Assembly (NCBI GenBank): GCA_948146395.1
Contig: OX411548.1
Location: 32,434,912 to 32,498,911 of the forward strand
DNA length: 64,000 bases
Source: Fragum whitleyi
Lineage: Eukaryota; Mollusca; Bivalvia; Cardiida; Cardiidae
Direction of reading: 5' to 3'
Part shown: positions 45,225 to 55,650 of the stretch, one piece after another
Position numbering within the stretch: the first letter of the stretch is position 1
How the letters are laid out: every line of letters begins with the position of its first letter
Notes under the pieces: model-generated
The model's input: only the letters and a program-made list of their open reading frames with translations
What the model was told of the DNA's origin: nothing
Database searches by the model: none
Made by a program: the position numbers and the translations under genes

Positions 45225-46010
45225 AGATGATTTGTATATTTGACGCGTCAGGCGAAAGGGGACCATCAGGAACCTCCGTAAAAATAGCATTGTTATAAAG
45301 GGATTGACTTCAGTTTGTTCAATCAAGATCACTTTTATAATGTGACCCGTCACGCGAAAAGGGACCATCCGGGAATTCTGTAAAATGAGTTATTGAAAAG
45401 AGATTTGATCCAGCATAGGTCAACCAGAAGTCGTATTTTAAAAATTCTTTCTCTGGAAGATAAATTGATCTTTCTAGATTCAGAAAATAAGCACGGTGCA
45501 CAAAGTTTCGATCCTAGTCAGTCTGCGCAATCCGCGCAGTCTGACTAGGGTCGACACTTTACGCACTTCCCAGATGGTCCCTTTTCGCGTGACGGGTCAC
45601 AAATATCTTCACGGGAAAATTTAGATTGTTCGTTCTAGATTCAGAAAATCAGCTAAATCCATAAAGTTTCGACCCTAGTCAGCCCGAAGAGCCCGCGCAG
45701 TCTGAGTAGGTCCGAAACATTACGCACTTCCTTTCCGTCTGATTTATGTGACCCGTCACGCGAAAAAGAGGACCATCTGGGAATATAGTAAAATAGATTT
45801 GTAAAAAGGAGATTGTATCCAGCAGAGGTCAACTAGAAGGTGGATTTAGGACATGATTATATAGAATGGTAGATTAATTATACCAGATTCAGAAAATCCG
45901 TTAATTACAAAAAGATTCGACCATTGTCAGTCTGTGCAATCCGCGCAGTCTGACAAGGATCGATACTTTTCGCACTTCCAAGATGGTCCGCTTTTGCGTG
46001 GTGGGTCACA
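45225..46010. mobile_element. Cluster of palindromic MITEs with GTGACCCGTCACGCGAAAA ends
   Basis: GTGACCCGTCACGCGAAAAG (45341) faces CTTTTCGCGTGACGGGTCAC (45581-45600). GTGACCCGTCACGCGAAAAA (45749) faces CTTTTGCGTGGTGGGTCACA (46010). Each encloses a long hairpin of type CTAGTCAGTCTGCGCAAT..GCGCAGTCTGACTAGG (45515, 45673, 45925). There are two complete elements of about 260 bp plus partial ones, head to tail. A degenerate copy lies at 55370-55640. Confidence 0.75.
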
Positions 46011-46819
46011 TATTAACATTTTTTCATTAGTACGGGTCCCGTTTTCGTGACTTGACAGTCTATGGTGTCTAATTTCTGTATCTTTTCTTTGTATCTGAGA
46101 GAACTTGTCCCAAGGTTCATTCTTGAAAAATATTGAACCAGTTCTACTGAAAAGTTTCAGAGAAGAATTTCTTTTATGTTTAAAGGAATGAAAGTGAATG
46201 ATCATGACATAGATCGGTACCGTGATCTTTGGTTAAGTCTAGTCAGTATTTTTGAAGATGATGATTAAAGCAAGGCATTTCAGCGCCATGTAGGCCATCG
46301 CCCGGTAGAACCAAAATGGAAGTTGTGGAAAAGGGGTACGCAAAAAATTATAAAATTATACCTCTCATTTCATCCTATAAAGAATCGAGGAATCAGTAAA
46401 GGCGAGACGACTGCTTTCAATGAAATTTGAATTATTTAAATCAATTGGACTTATCACAAAATCTATAGATATGAAATTCATTATTTATTACAATTCCGTA
46501 TATCAAGATTGAATTTAAGTTTTCTCTTAAAATGAGGAAGAAGCTTAAACATTACTTTTTAAGTGGCTCATATAATTATAAACCATTACATATGGGAAAA
46601 TTAAAAAAAAAAAAAAAACCGTATTCTATCTCGGTTCATAAAAGGTACAATGAGCAGGTATATGTGCGAATCCCTAAATAAGTATACACCTATAAATGTA
46701 TAAAAAAAGTAGACCAGAAGAAAAAATATACGTATAAAACAAAGAAGCAAAAGAAACATAAATAAAAAAAATACAAAGTGTGCTGAAGAACGAAAATACC
46801 CCCTTACATTTTTTTCTTT

Positions 46820-47660
46820 TTTTTTTCAAAATGTGACCTTGATAGATGATCTTGACTTTGTTACATGACCTCGACATTTTCTCTTTTTTTTTTTTTTTTA
46901 TAAGTTTTGAGAAATTTTATCTAAGTGGATGACCTTGAACTTGTCACATGACATTGACCTTGGTATCTACAGATTCAAAATATTGAGATCAATCATCGTG
47001 CCAATTAGACTTGTTCCTTAAATAAACTGGAATATATTGGAAATGTTAAGTTTATATAGGTTAGGTGTTTGAGAAGTTTGACCCTGACAGATAACTTTGA
47101 CCTTGTCACATTACCTTTGTCTTAGTATTAACTAGAACAAGAACAATTTTATATACTCGCATCTTGGTATAGAACTTGATATTTGAGAACAATAAACATA
47201 GAAGACTGAAAGACTGAAACTGAAAGAAAACTCCCGGGCAACAAAAAAGAAGCAGAATTGTAACTTTATCTTATGTCTGCTTAAAACAGCTTATTCCATA
47301 TATTCATTTAGGTAAAATCTAATTCTGAATTTTCATAACAAAGGCTTTAACTAGTCTCTTCATTGAAACTTTGCGCATCGTAAAGATCTATCACAATGCC
47401 GGATATGAGGATTGTTTCTTGAATAGGCTTGAAGTTATTGGCGATGTTTGACCAAGATGACATTAATTTTGGCATATGACATTGTACTTGGTATCTACCG
47501 ATTTTCATCATTGAGATATATCATCATGCCAAATATTATGCCAGTAGGCTTGCAGATATTGGCAATGTAAAGGTTTTTTGTTGTTGTTGCTAAATTAGCA
47601 GACATACAGACGGACGGATTGACAGACAGATAGAAGGCCAACGGTTAAACAATGTGTTTT
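46820..47660. mobile_element. TGACCTT-rich element, right arm
   Basis: It has repeats of TGACCTTG..TGTCACATGAC, then a GACGGACGGATTGACAGACAG block and AAGGCCAACGGTTAAACAATG. This matches the right arm at 22.98-23.50 kb. No matching left end is seen. Confidence 0.6.
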
Positions 47661-47798
47661 GATCTTTCGAAAACTAGAAATCAATCTTCATAACGTGCCT
47701 TATGACGATTTTTATTTGTTTGTTATCTATGTGCATGGAACTCTCTTCATTAATAGAACCAGTCGAAATCGACCAAAGCCGGCGAGAATAACATACAG

Positions 47799-48240
47799 TT
47801 AACAACATCGTGAAATTGACAAGGCGAACGATTTTGGAATGATTTAGGAATGAAATTGAATGAGTGTGTGGAGCGAGTTTTAATTGAATTTAATGGGAGG
47901 TAATCCTGTATCGCAAATTTTGTTCAAGATAAACAAAATTAGCGATATGTATTACCTCCCTTTAATAAAATATGCATTTTAGTTCTATAAATTGCTTCCA
48001 ACGTCTTCAAAAACCAATCAGACGCTTAGAATTTCAATTATGTTAGTGAATTCGCGATTTGGTTCTTGTTTTATTTATTTTGAAGGTTGTTTTTGATCTT
48101 ATTTTTCTCTGTAATTTTGAGCGCTTTTGAATGGTTTGAGTGAGTGTTTTGGATGAATGGTTGGAGCGCTGAGTGAGCGATTTAGAATGGTTTTGATTGA
48201 CATGAATGTCAATTTCAAGATGTAACTAACTGTAAGTACT
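47799..48240. mobile_element. MITE of the ACAGTTA / CATCGTGAAATTGAC family, complete copy
   Basis: The left end ACAGTTAACAACATCGTGAA and the right end TTCAAGATGTAACTAACTGT form TIRs of about 26 bp. Internally, TAGCGATATGTATTACCTCCC faces GGGAGGTAATCCTGTATCGC. It is 440 bp with no coding capacity. Confidence 0.82.
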
Positions 48241-50907
48241 ATTGTCGATTATAGAACAGCCGACATATCTATCGTCACAATGCTCGACACCTTTCTCTCA
48301 AATCAAAACACCAGTCCATCATCAAACAAAGCGCTAAAAGTGCTGAATGCCTGGTTTATAAAGAGACAAGGTGACATTTGAAGGCATGCACTTCAATTTT
48401 GGATTCTTTTTAGCAATGTTTCTTAGGCGAGGAAAACCAAGGGTTCCATTTACCTATATGGATCGTAAGCCACATTCCGAACTCACTTCAAAGGAAAAAA
48501 AGTCGAACGGTATGCTCACTATATAGCGCTGAGTCCGCCAAAATTAACTTATTCCCAAGGTATAGATTACTACGCCCGATACCGCTTTACAGATAGGCGC
48601 AACTCGCGTTTTTTATAATTATAGTTGAGTTGATTGGTTTGCTACTTGTCAGTAAATAATCCATTCGATCATTGCGTCTAACAATCATAGTTTTTTTTTC
48701 TATTTTTTAAAGGGGCACAAGCTCGTCGGCTCTTTCTTTTACATTGAATTGAATTCCATAAAGAAGTTGTATTTTACGGGAACACAGGAAATAGATAGTG
48801 TCAATTTCTCCCTTTCACACAATATGGTCCACCATATTCTCATACCCCATTACTTTTTAATTACTGCCCTAGATATAAATCAAATTACAACTATGTTGAT
48901 TTATTGTCTGCAACCTGTTCCAAGTTGGCCCAGTCTAATATTTTTTCGTCGGTCTAAGGGTTTAAGGATGGGACAAGGCTTTTAAATTTCCTAATTTAGA
49001 TTAATTCATTACAAGACAAAAAAGTTTAGACAGGCCCAAATTGTACGTAGTTGCAGATTACATACAGTATGTGGGCAAATTAGTAAAATTTGTAGCAGAA
49101 AGGATAGAAAATATTGGGGAGAAAGTGTTAGTTAGCAGCATTTTCTTCTTTTCCCTATAAGAAAGGTCATCCGTCAAAATTAAATATAAAAGCTATGTTT
49201 CTTTAACGCAGTAGTAATTTTGGCAGTGATAAGTAAGAAAATATCTGGTATACATGATAAGGACAAGGTGAATAATCAAGGTTATATCCCAGAAAATTGA
49301 CCTCGTGTGTTGTTTCGTCTATTCAGTTCCCTCGCCTTCAGTACTATAAATACTTTGATTTTAGCACAGCGTAGTGATATGCAAGCACTGCGTTGAACAC
49401 ACAAAGCACCTGTGTAGCACAAAAATTGATGACGTATACTAGACCTATTTTTTGCGCGTGCATGAACACAAAAAGTTACTGAGTACGCACGTTGTTCGCT
49501 TTTTGACTCGATTACCTTTTTCCTTGGCAATTTCCAGGATACAGGGTTGTTTCCTATGGCCTGCTAAACCAGGCCAAAAACAGGCGTCGCCACGTAATTG
49601 AAATAGTATTACAAATTTATTGAAGAATCTAACTGAGCAAAGTTGAACCTTTGGTTAGGAATTTACATGAGTTTACAAATCAGATAGTCAGCGAATAGTC
49701 TATGCGAATGTCCTGGTTGCAAATTACCCTTATTACAAGCGCGACATTGATTATAGGGATGAGTGTCTCGTCCCTTATAATTGTAATCATCTAGATCGAA
49801 GAAACTATTAAAATACTCAGCCAAACATTAAAGATTCAAGTCTACTTTCTGTGCGTATAAATCACACGATATATTTTTAGATCGTGTAGTGTTTATCTCG
49901 CTAGCGAAGTGAAATGTCATATAGTAAAACAAATGATACACAAATAAAAGACAACATTAAAATTCGTAGAGGTACTTATGACAAATAAGCTTGTTTCTGC
50001 CAAGTTAGTCTGTATTTTTTAACGAAAACGGCGTGGTCGGTCTTTGTTGAGAGGGTTACTTGAAGGTCTTCGTCGACTCGCTGTTTTCTAAGTTTAGGTC
50101 GGCTCAGAATCAGAACTGCATGCGTGTTATCGTAAATTCTTTCGAAAATATATCAATTCATAATAGATTGAATAGCAATGTTGCGTTGATGATCGGGAAC
50201 TAGGTTAATTCGAGTTCCTACAACACAGGACTTGCAGATCGAATTTCGGGGGTTTCCCGAAAGACCTATTGCATTTTATACAGAAATAAAGTGCAATGGA
50301 TTTCCCCACGTGATGCGATTTAAACCAATCAGAGTTCTTAATTTTATTGGATTGCAATTATAGAAAGCTAAAATGAAATTGCGTAATACTCAACAATTTA
50401 TTCATGGGGGATTTTTTGTTTACAATTCTCATGACATGTAAATTTGATTGTACGGCCGTTTTATCACCGCAATTTAAACTTCAAAATTGAAAATGGCAAC
50501 TTGTAAAAATATGAATATTCATAAGATCTGGTAATAAAGCAACGAATGATTATGATATTAGTTTAAGCCTGTCACAAAAGAATCGGACATTTTACTTCGT
50601 AGAACATCAAATTAGTTAAGAAAGCCATCGAAAACCAATTGTCTTTAATAATATCAATCTGCGCTATCGAACAATCATCAATCTATTTGCAGTCGTCTTT
50701 TTGGCGAGGCGGCTCCTCGGTCATGAGCTGTCTTGGTTTGTTGGGTTGTTAAATTTATCTTATAACTATACAAATATTCGTGTGATAACTTCCCATTTAA
50801 TATTTTTGTTATGATATCACATAATTATTTTTAGAACAATGATATAATGTGGTTTTGCGTTTCAGTTAGAAACATCGACGAAAACAAGACAAATAGAGGT
50901 TGTAAGA
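48241..50907. other. Mostly unique non-coding stretch
   Basis: I see no gene, SINE or clear tandem repeat. The short open frames near 48749 and 49282 lack domain-like content. Confidence 0.45.
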
Positions 50908-51062
50908 TAAATATAATACGTGCTTAGTGAATTGTATGAAAACATATCTAACTCGGTTGTGAGAATTGATTATTGTCTCGGCAGAGCCTCGACAATGATC
51001 AATTCTCCCAACGTCGTTAGACATTTTTTTCTCATACAAAACACTAAGTACGTATTATATAT
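50908..51062. mobile_element. Palindromic MITE immediately upstream of WSC gene 3
   Basis: ATAATACGTGCTTAGTGAATTG..AACATATCTAAC and GTTAGACATTTTTTTCTCATAC..ACTAAGTACGTATTAT are inverted arms; inner arms GAGAATTGATTATTGTC and GACAATGATCAATTCTC close the fold. It ends about 45 nt before the ATG, so it may lie in the 5' UTR or core promoter. It is the same family as 40295-40370. Confidence 0.8.
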
Positions 51063-51107
51063 ATAGTCACCTAGGACGTGAACGAATACGGACATCTAAA
51101 ACAAACC

Positions 51108-51402
51108 ATGCGTTTTTCTCTAATTATTTTGATATGTCTACCAGCTATCGTTGTTACAGGGGGAAACTATTCCCTCCTCTTTAAAGAACAAAAGGATTTC
51201 AAGAATAAAAATTGTAGAAACAGGAACAAGGCTTTCAAAGATTTGTACGTTTCGGACATCGTGGCATGCAGTTCCATCTGTACGTCGAACTCGGCTTGTG
51301 AGGGTTTCTTTTACTTTCCTACCACACGCCGTTGTGATGGGTGTATGATGCCTTTCGACATGATAGATATAAAAGAGAAAACTGTACACTACACCATTCA
51401 AG
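51108..51402 (+). CDS. WSC gene 3, exon 1 (signal peptide + six-Cys module)
   Basis: ATG at 51108 after ACAAACC; 98 codons plus one base. The donor is CAAG|gtaagg, near-consensus. An upstream in-frame GTG at 51078 is not needed. Confidence 0.85.
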
Positions 51403-54400
51403 GTAAGGGACTTTCATAGCTTCTTAACTACTTGTACCGATTGTGATTCATTCTTCAATAAAGAATGAAGTTATAGGCCTACAAGATTAATTTTATTCTT
51501 TAAATCTACCATGTATCTATCAAGAAAACTTTATATCCATATCATATTAGGATTATAAAACGCAAAATTCTAAGGTTTTTTTTAAAATAATTGTTAGCGT
51601 ATTTTGTCCTTTTTATTGATTTTTACGTTTATTAAAAGGGTATTTGTGTAAAATATTAATATTTTGACGTGCATTGTATTTGTGCATCAATTCACCGTTT
51701 CTAAAAAATGATAATTTTGAGGGCATTGCTTTCAAATAAACACATCTTATATGTATTTCAAATCCAACAAACAAAGACTTATTTTGTTTGACCACTAATT
51801 TGAATAAGCTTTAAATCAGCATACATGTTAAGAGAAAATTGGGAATGTGCTGGTCGTATGGTCTAAAATATTTGTACTTCTTTACATCCATATTATATTT
51901 GTTTGATCCAAAATATTAATCTTCATTTTTTAAATATGATATAAGATAGTGGACCCGTTTTCCTGATTAACTTTTTTCATTTATTTTCTTTGGCCCCTTT
52001 TCCTGTGAAGCATGGCGGATCGGACCCATTTTCAAATGGAACCATCCTTGTGATAATAAAATCATTCAGAGCAAGTTTGAAGACAATTCAAAGAAAACTG
52101 TGGATTTTAAAGTGTTAACAAGGATTTTCTTTTTACATTAATTATTTATTTTCATCTGTCCCTTTTTCCTGTGATGCTTTACGTATCGTGTCCATTTTCG
52201 AAAAAGGACATCCTTGTGATGGTCCAATCATTCCGAGGAAGTTAAAAAATAAAAAAGGATGAAAAGTGTGGATTTAAGAGCGTTTACGGGGATTTTCTTT
52301 TCTTTTTCAATTATTTTCATTTTGCTCCTTTTCCCATGAAGCTTGATGGATCAAGCTCATTTTCGAAAGGAACCATCCTTGTGATGGTACAACCATTCCG
52401 AGCAAGTTTGGAGTCAATGGGATGAAAACTGTAGAATAAAGAGTTAGCCAGGATTTTCTAATTAAATTTTAATTGGCTCCATTTCCCATGGCGCTTGATA
52501 AATCTGACCAATTTTCGAAAGGAACGATCCTTGGATGGCCTAATTATGCTGAGCAAGTAATAAGACAATCGGATGATAAATTTGGACTAAATGGCGCATA
52601 AAACAGATTTTATAATTAAATTTTCCAATCATTTTCATCCCCCCTTTCCCGTGAAGCATGACTATGATATTACAGTCATTCTGAGCAAGTTTGGAGTAAA
52701 ACGGGTGAAAACTGTGGAGTTTGAGCGTTAAAGAGAAATTTCTAATTGAATTTTAATTGAGCTCCTTTTCCCATGACGCTTCGCCCATCTTACCCATTTT
52801 CCAAAGAAACGATTCTTGTGATTGTCCAATCATTCTGACCAAGATTCGAGACAATCGGACAAAAATGTAGTCTCTAGACCGTTATCAAGCAAAAGTTAAC
52901 AGACGGACGGACATACGGCCAGACGGACGGACTCCGGGCGGGAAACTGGTATCGAAAAAGCTCTTCTACCTTCGGACAAGATTGTTATACTCTCTTAATT
53001 AAACTTAATTTTCCCTCGTCAGAGGCGGAGACCGTTGGTGGATACCGATATGTTGGTTGTTACTCAACAGAGTGCGGCGGACAGAAGTGCTCAAATGAAT
53101 GGAAGGGTGTTGTTCATGCCAACTCGGAGAAAAGTTGTCTCAAAATGTGCGTTCTCCAGTTCGACAAAATTACAAGTTTTGGTCTAAAGGTATGTGTATT
53201 CAAATAAAGAAAATTTTATGGGCGTGTGAAACAAAAACGCCTATTACATTAAATAAATCCGCGGATTCATACTTCAGTGTGATTTTTTTCCAATATTTCT
53301 ATGTAAGCAAAAATATTTTAATGAAATATCTTATAGTTCAATAACATCGAGGATAAAAAAATCCCTTACAATGTTTATGAAAAAAAGGAGACATTTGTCT
53401 TTGAAACTAGTCTGATCGAAAGGGAGGGCTCAAATATTATTCGTGGAGGTATAACATACGCTTATTTGTCAATCAAAATTTACTATCTAATAGGCGAAAC
53501 TAAACGCGTTGAAATAATATAATTCTAGTATATCTATTTTGGGATATGTATAACATTTTCAAAGAAGATTGAAAGTTTGTTTCAAATGTATTCTTGAAAC
53601 ATAGAGTAGAACCCAGGCCTTCAGGCGTACAGGATGACAAAACTGTGTTCAAATTATACCCCGCTTTGCACTCGCACTTTTCTTTAACGTAGGACTGGTA
53701 AAATTGAAACCTCTTCTTCGGTTGACACTATATGTATTTCAAATGGAAGTATTTCCTTTATCGATACGCATAAGAGTCTCCAGTCTTCTTCGGTATGTTA
53801 GTCAAACTGATAAAACCTTCTGAAAGAGCAAAGTTCATCTGAAAATACAAACGTATGGACATGAAAATTTGACATTTGGCCCACTTGAGATGAACAGTGA
53901 CCAGATTACTTTTTTATGTCAGAAAGGGGACTCAATTTAAAAATGAGAACATTTGAACAGAAAAAAGGAAAGAAAAATCGGGACTTATGAGAAATTTTTC
54001 ACACCCACGGTTTTACAGTGTATTGGAGAGTGGATTTTCAAGAATTTCACATATGTTCAAAGTAACAACTTAGCTAGACCAGAATTTTCACTATGCACAC
54101 TACATTGTAGGGTCACTTGGATGAACTATATTCAAATAAAAACTCATTCGAAAGTATGCTTTTTAAATCCCCGCTTTATTAAAACCCTTATTTTGTATCA
54201 TGATATGTTTTAAAAGGAAGATTACTAAAATATCTATGCTTTGTTAGCTTTCAGTACTTTCGGTACTTTGATTTGATACCGTAGGACTACCTTTATTTGA
54301 TGCTTCGGGTAGGCCTCCTTCAATTTTAAAGTAACTTTATCAATTTGAATCTTATAAATGGTAAAGAATTTTTTGTGATAATCATAGTATTTACTTGGTT

Positions 54401-54710
54401 TGATCTGCTATGCGAAAAAGGGCCAACTGGTTGGCTTATGAAGTGTCGCAGTCTGATTACGATTTGAACTTTATCTTGAAATACGACACTCGTTTTACTT
54501 TTATTTTAAGCCATCTCCTTTTCAAATATTTACTTCGCAGAGTTTCCGTGTGCCCAATTCGCATAATGGGCCAGAATTTATTTCAGGGAGAATTGTTTCT
54601 GTAATCTGGAGTACGAGCAAAGTCAAACGACATGCAACGTTCCGTGTGCAGGGAAAGACCTCCAGATGTGTGGCGGGACGGATGTAGTTTCGGTGTTTGT
54701 CACGGAATGA
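51108..54710 (+). CDS. Secreted PAN-like/WSC-domain protein 3 (three coding exons; shifted exon 3 acceptor)
   Basis: Exons 51108-51402, 53023-53189 and 54591-54710 join to 193 residues. The signal peptide is RFSLIILICLPAIVV. The six-Cys module has the same spacing as its paralogues. The WSC domain (106-191) has GCYSTECGGQKC, CLKMC, NCFCN, CNVPC, AG and CGGT. Exon 2 is again 167 nt. At exon 3 the AG that aligns with gene 2 (54586) gives a stop after five codons; the next AG, four bases on (54590), restores the full domain. So either splicing moved 4 nt after a 2-nt deletion, or this copy is a pseudogene. One sequon (NYS). A MITE sits just upstream and another just downstream. The role is presumably as for genes 1 and 2. 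Confidence 0.72.
51403..51944. other. Start of WSC gene 3 intron 1
   Basis: AT-rich unique sequence with no recognised feature. Confidence 0.4.
51945..52975. repeat. Tandem array of about 160-bp units with GGACGGACGG end, intron 1 of WSC gene 3
   Basis: It starts near ATAGTGGACCCGTTTTCC. Units are marked by GGAACCATCCTTGTGATAA and CATTCCGAGCAAGTTTG near 52040, 52205, 52375, 52525, 52680 and 52830. The terminal AGACGGACGGACATACGG block lies at 52900-52940. It is the same family as 11160-12760. It ends about 45 nt before exon 2. Confidence 0.75.
53023..53189 (+). CDS. WSC gene 3, exon 2 (first half of WSC domain)
   Basis: Acceptor ctcgtcag|AG and donor CTAAAG|gtatgt. It is 167 nt. It encodes YVGCYSTECGGQKC and CLKMC. 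Confidence 0.85.
53190..54590. other. WSC gene 3 intron 2
   Basis: It contains a half-copy of the GCTTTGCAC MITE at 53625-53700 (GGATGACAAAACTGTG, CAAATTATACCCCGCTTTGC). Otherwise it is unique AT-rich sequence. Confidence 0.5.
54591..54710 (+). CDS. WSC gene 3, exon 3 (second half of WSC domain, stop)
   Basis: Using the second AG of ttatttcagggag, the exon opens AAT TGT TTC TGT and runs 39 codons to TGA, with CxC, C-x3-C and CGG all present. The upstream AG gives GGA GAA TTG TTT CTG TAA. Confidence 0.65.
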   Translation, partial: NCFCNLEYEQSQTTCNVPCAGKDLQMCGGTDVVSVFVTE

Positions 54711-54726
54711 ACTCATCGAAAACGTT

Positions 54727-54893
54727 TTAAGGTAGTGGACCCGTTATAGTTCCGCAACATTTCGGACCACATGTTCTTTCACAGTGTTAACCGAGGTTTC
54801 CTAATGAAAATCATTAGGAAACCTCGGTTAACACTGTTAAAGCTCTGGACTTCTGAAACGTGGCACAACTATTACGGGTCCACTACCTTAAGC
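54727..54893. mobile_element. Palindromic MITE with TTAA target duplication
   Basis: TTAA-GGTAGTGGACCCGT and ACGGGTCCACTACC-TTAA form the ends. Inner arms ACAGTGTTAACCGAGGTTTC and GAAACCTCGGTTAACACTGT fold at a central AATGAAAATCATT. It is 167 bp and starts 16 nt after the stop of WSC gene 3. Its end resembles the GGTGGAAGAGGACAAT element of gene 1 only in TTAA-GGT. Confidence 0.85.
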
Positions 54894-55650
54894 AACAGAT
54901 ATGTGGTAGTGCAGATTTTGCTTTGTTTATAATTATATTAAGTATCTTATTATCATTCAAGCTTTTATCCATCTAGGCACGGGAGCTAGAGACGTGAACA
55001 ACCTAAAAATGCGTATTTTGATTATTCCTTTTTCGTCTCGACAAATTTAGCTATATCACAAGTCGTTGACTTAAATCATCTTATACAATTGAGCAATATC
55101 TCTGAATCGTTTAGTATATATGTTCAAATTAAGAGCCTTAAACTCTGAAAAACATTACTTTGTTTCAAGCATGTTTCGATGTTTCTTAAAATATGTTTAC
55201 TTTAACAAATCATACTGAAATGGATATGGTGTAAAAGTTTAAACAAATGTATTTGTAAATACTCAGCAACCCGCGGAAAACAGTATGACACGAAAAATCA
55301 ACAACAATTAGACCCAGCATGCGAAAAAATACCATCAGGATATGCGAAAAGCGTCGACTCCATTGATATGGTCGGACAGCACAATTTGTGCAGACTGACC
55401 AGATCTGACAATCTCTGTAATTAACAGGTTTTCAGAATATATAATTATTATTTATTCTCAATTTCTTGAAAAATTTTCGCGGATATGCACCTTGTACGCC
55501 TCTGCATGATTCAATTCCGTTTTCAAATATGTGACACGCCAGGTGAAATGGGATTATCTGGGTTGTGCGTAAATTGTCCACTCTAGTCAGACTGGATTGA
55601 TTGTGCAGGAGTTTACGGAAACAATCCCAGAAGTAAAAATGCCATAGGTA
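54894..55650. other. Intergenic stretch with a degenerate MITE
   Basis: 55370-55640 holds weak matches to the 45.2-46.0 kb MITE (GTGACACGCCAGGTGAAATGGG, GCAGACTGACCAGATCTGAC, CTCTAGTCAGACTGG). Nothing else is recognised. Confidence 0.45.
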
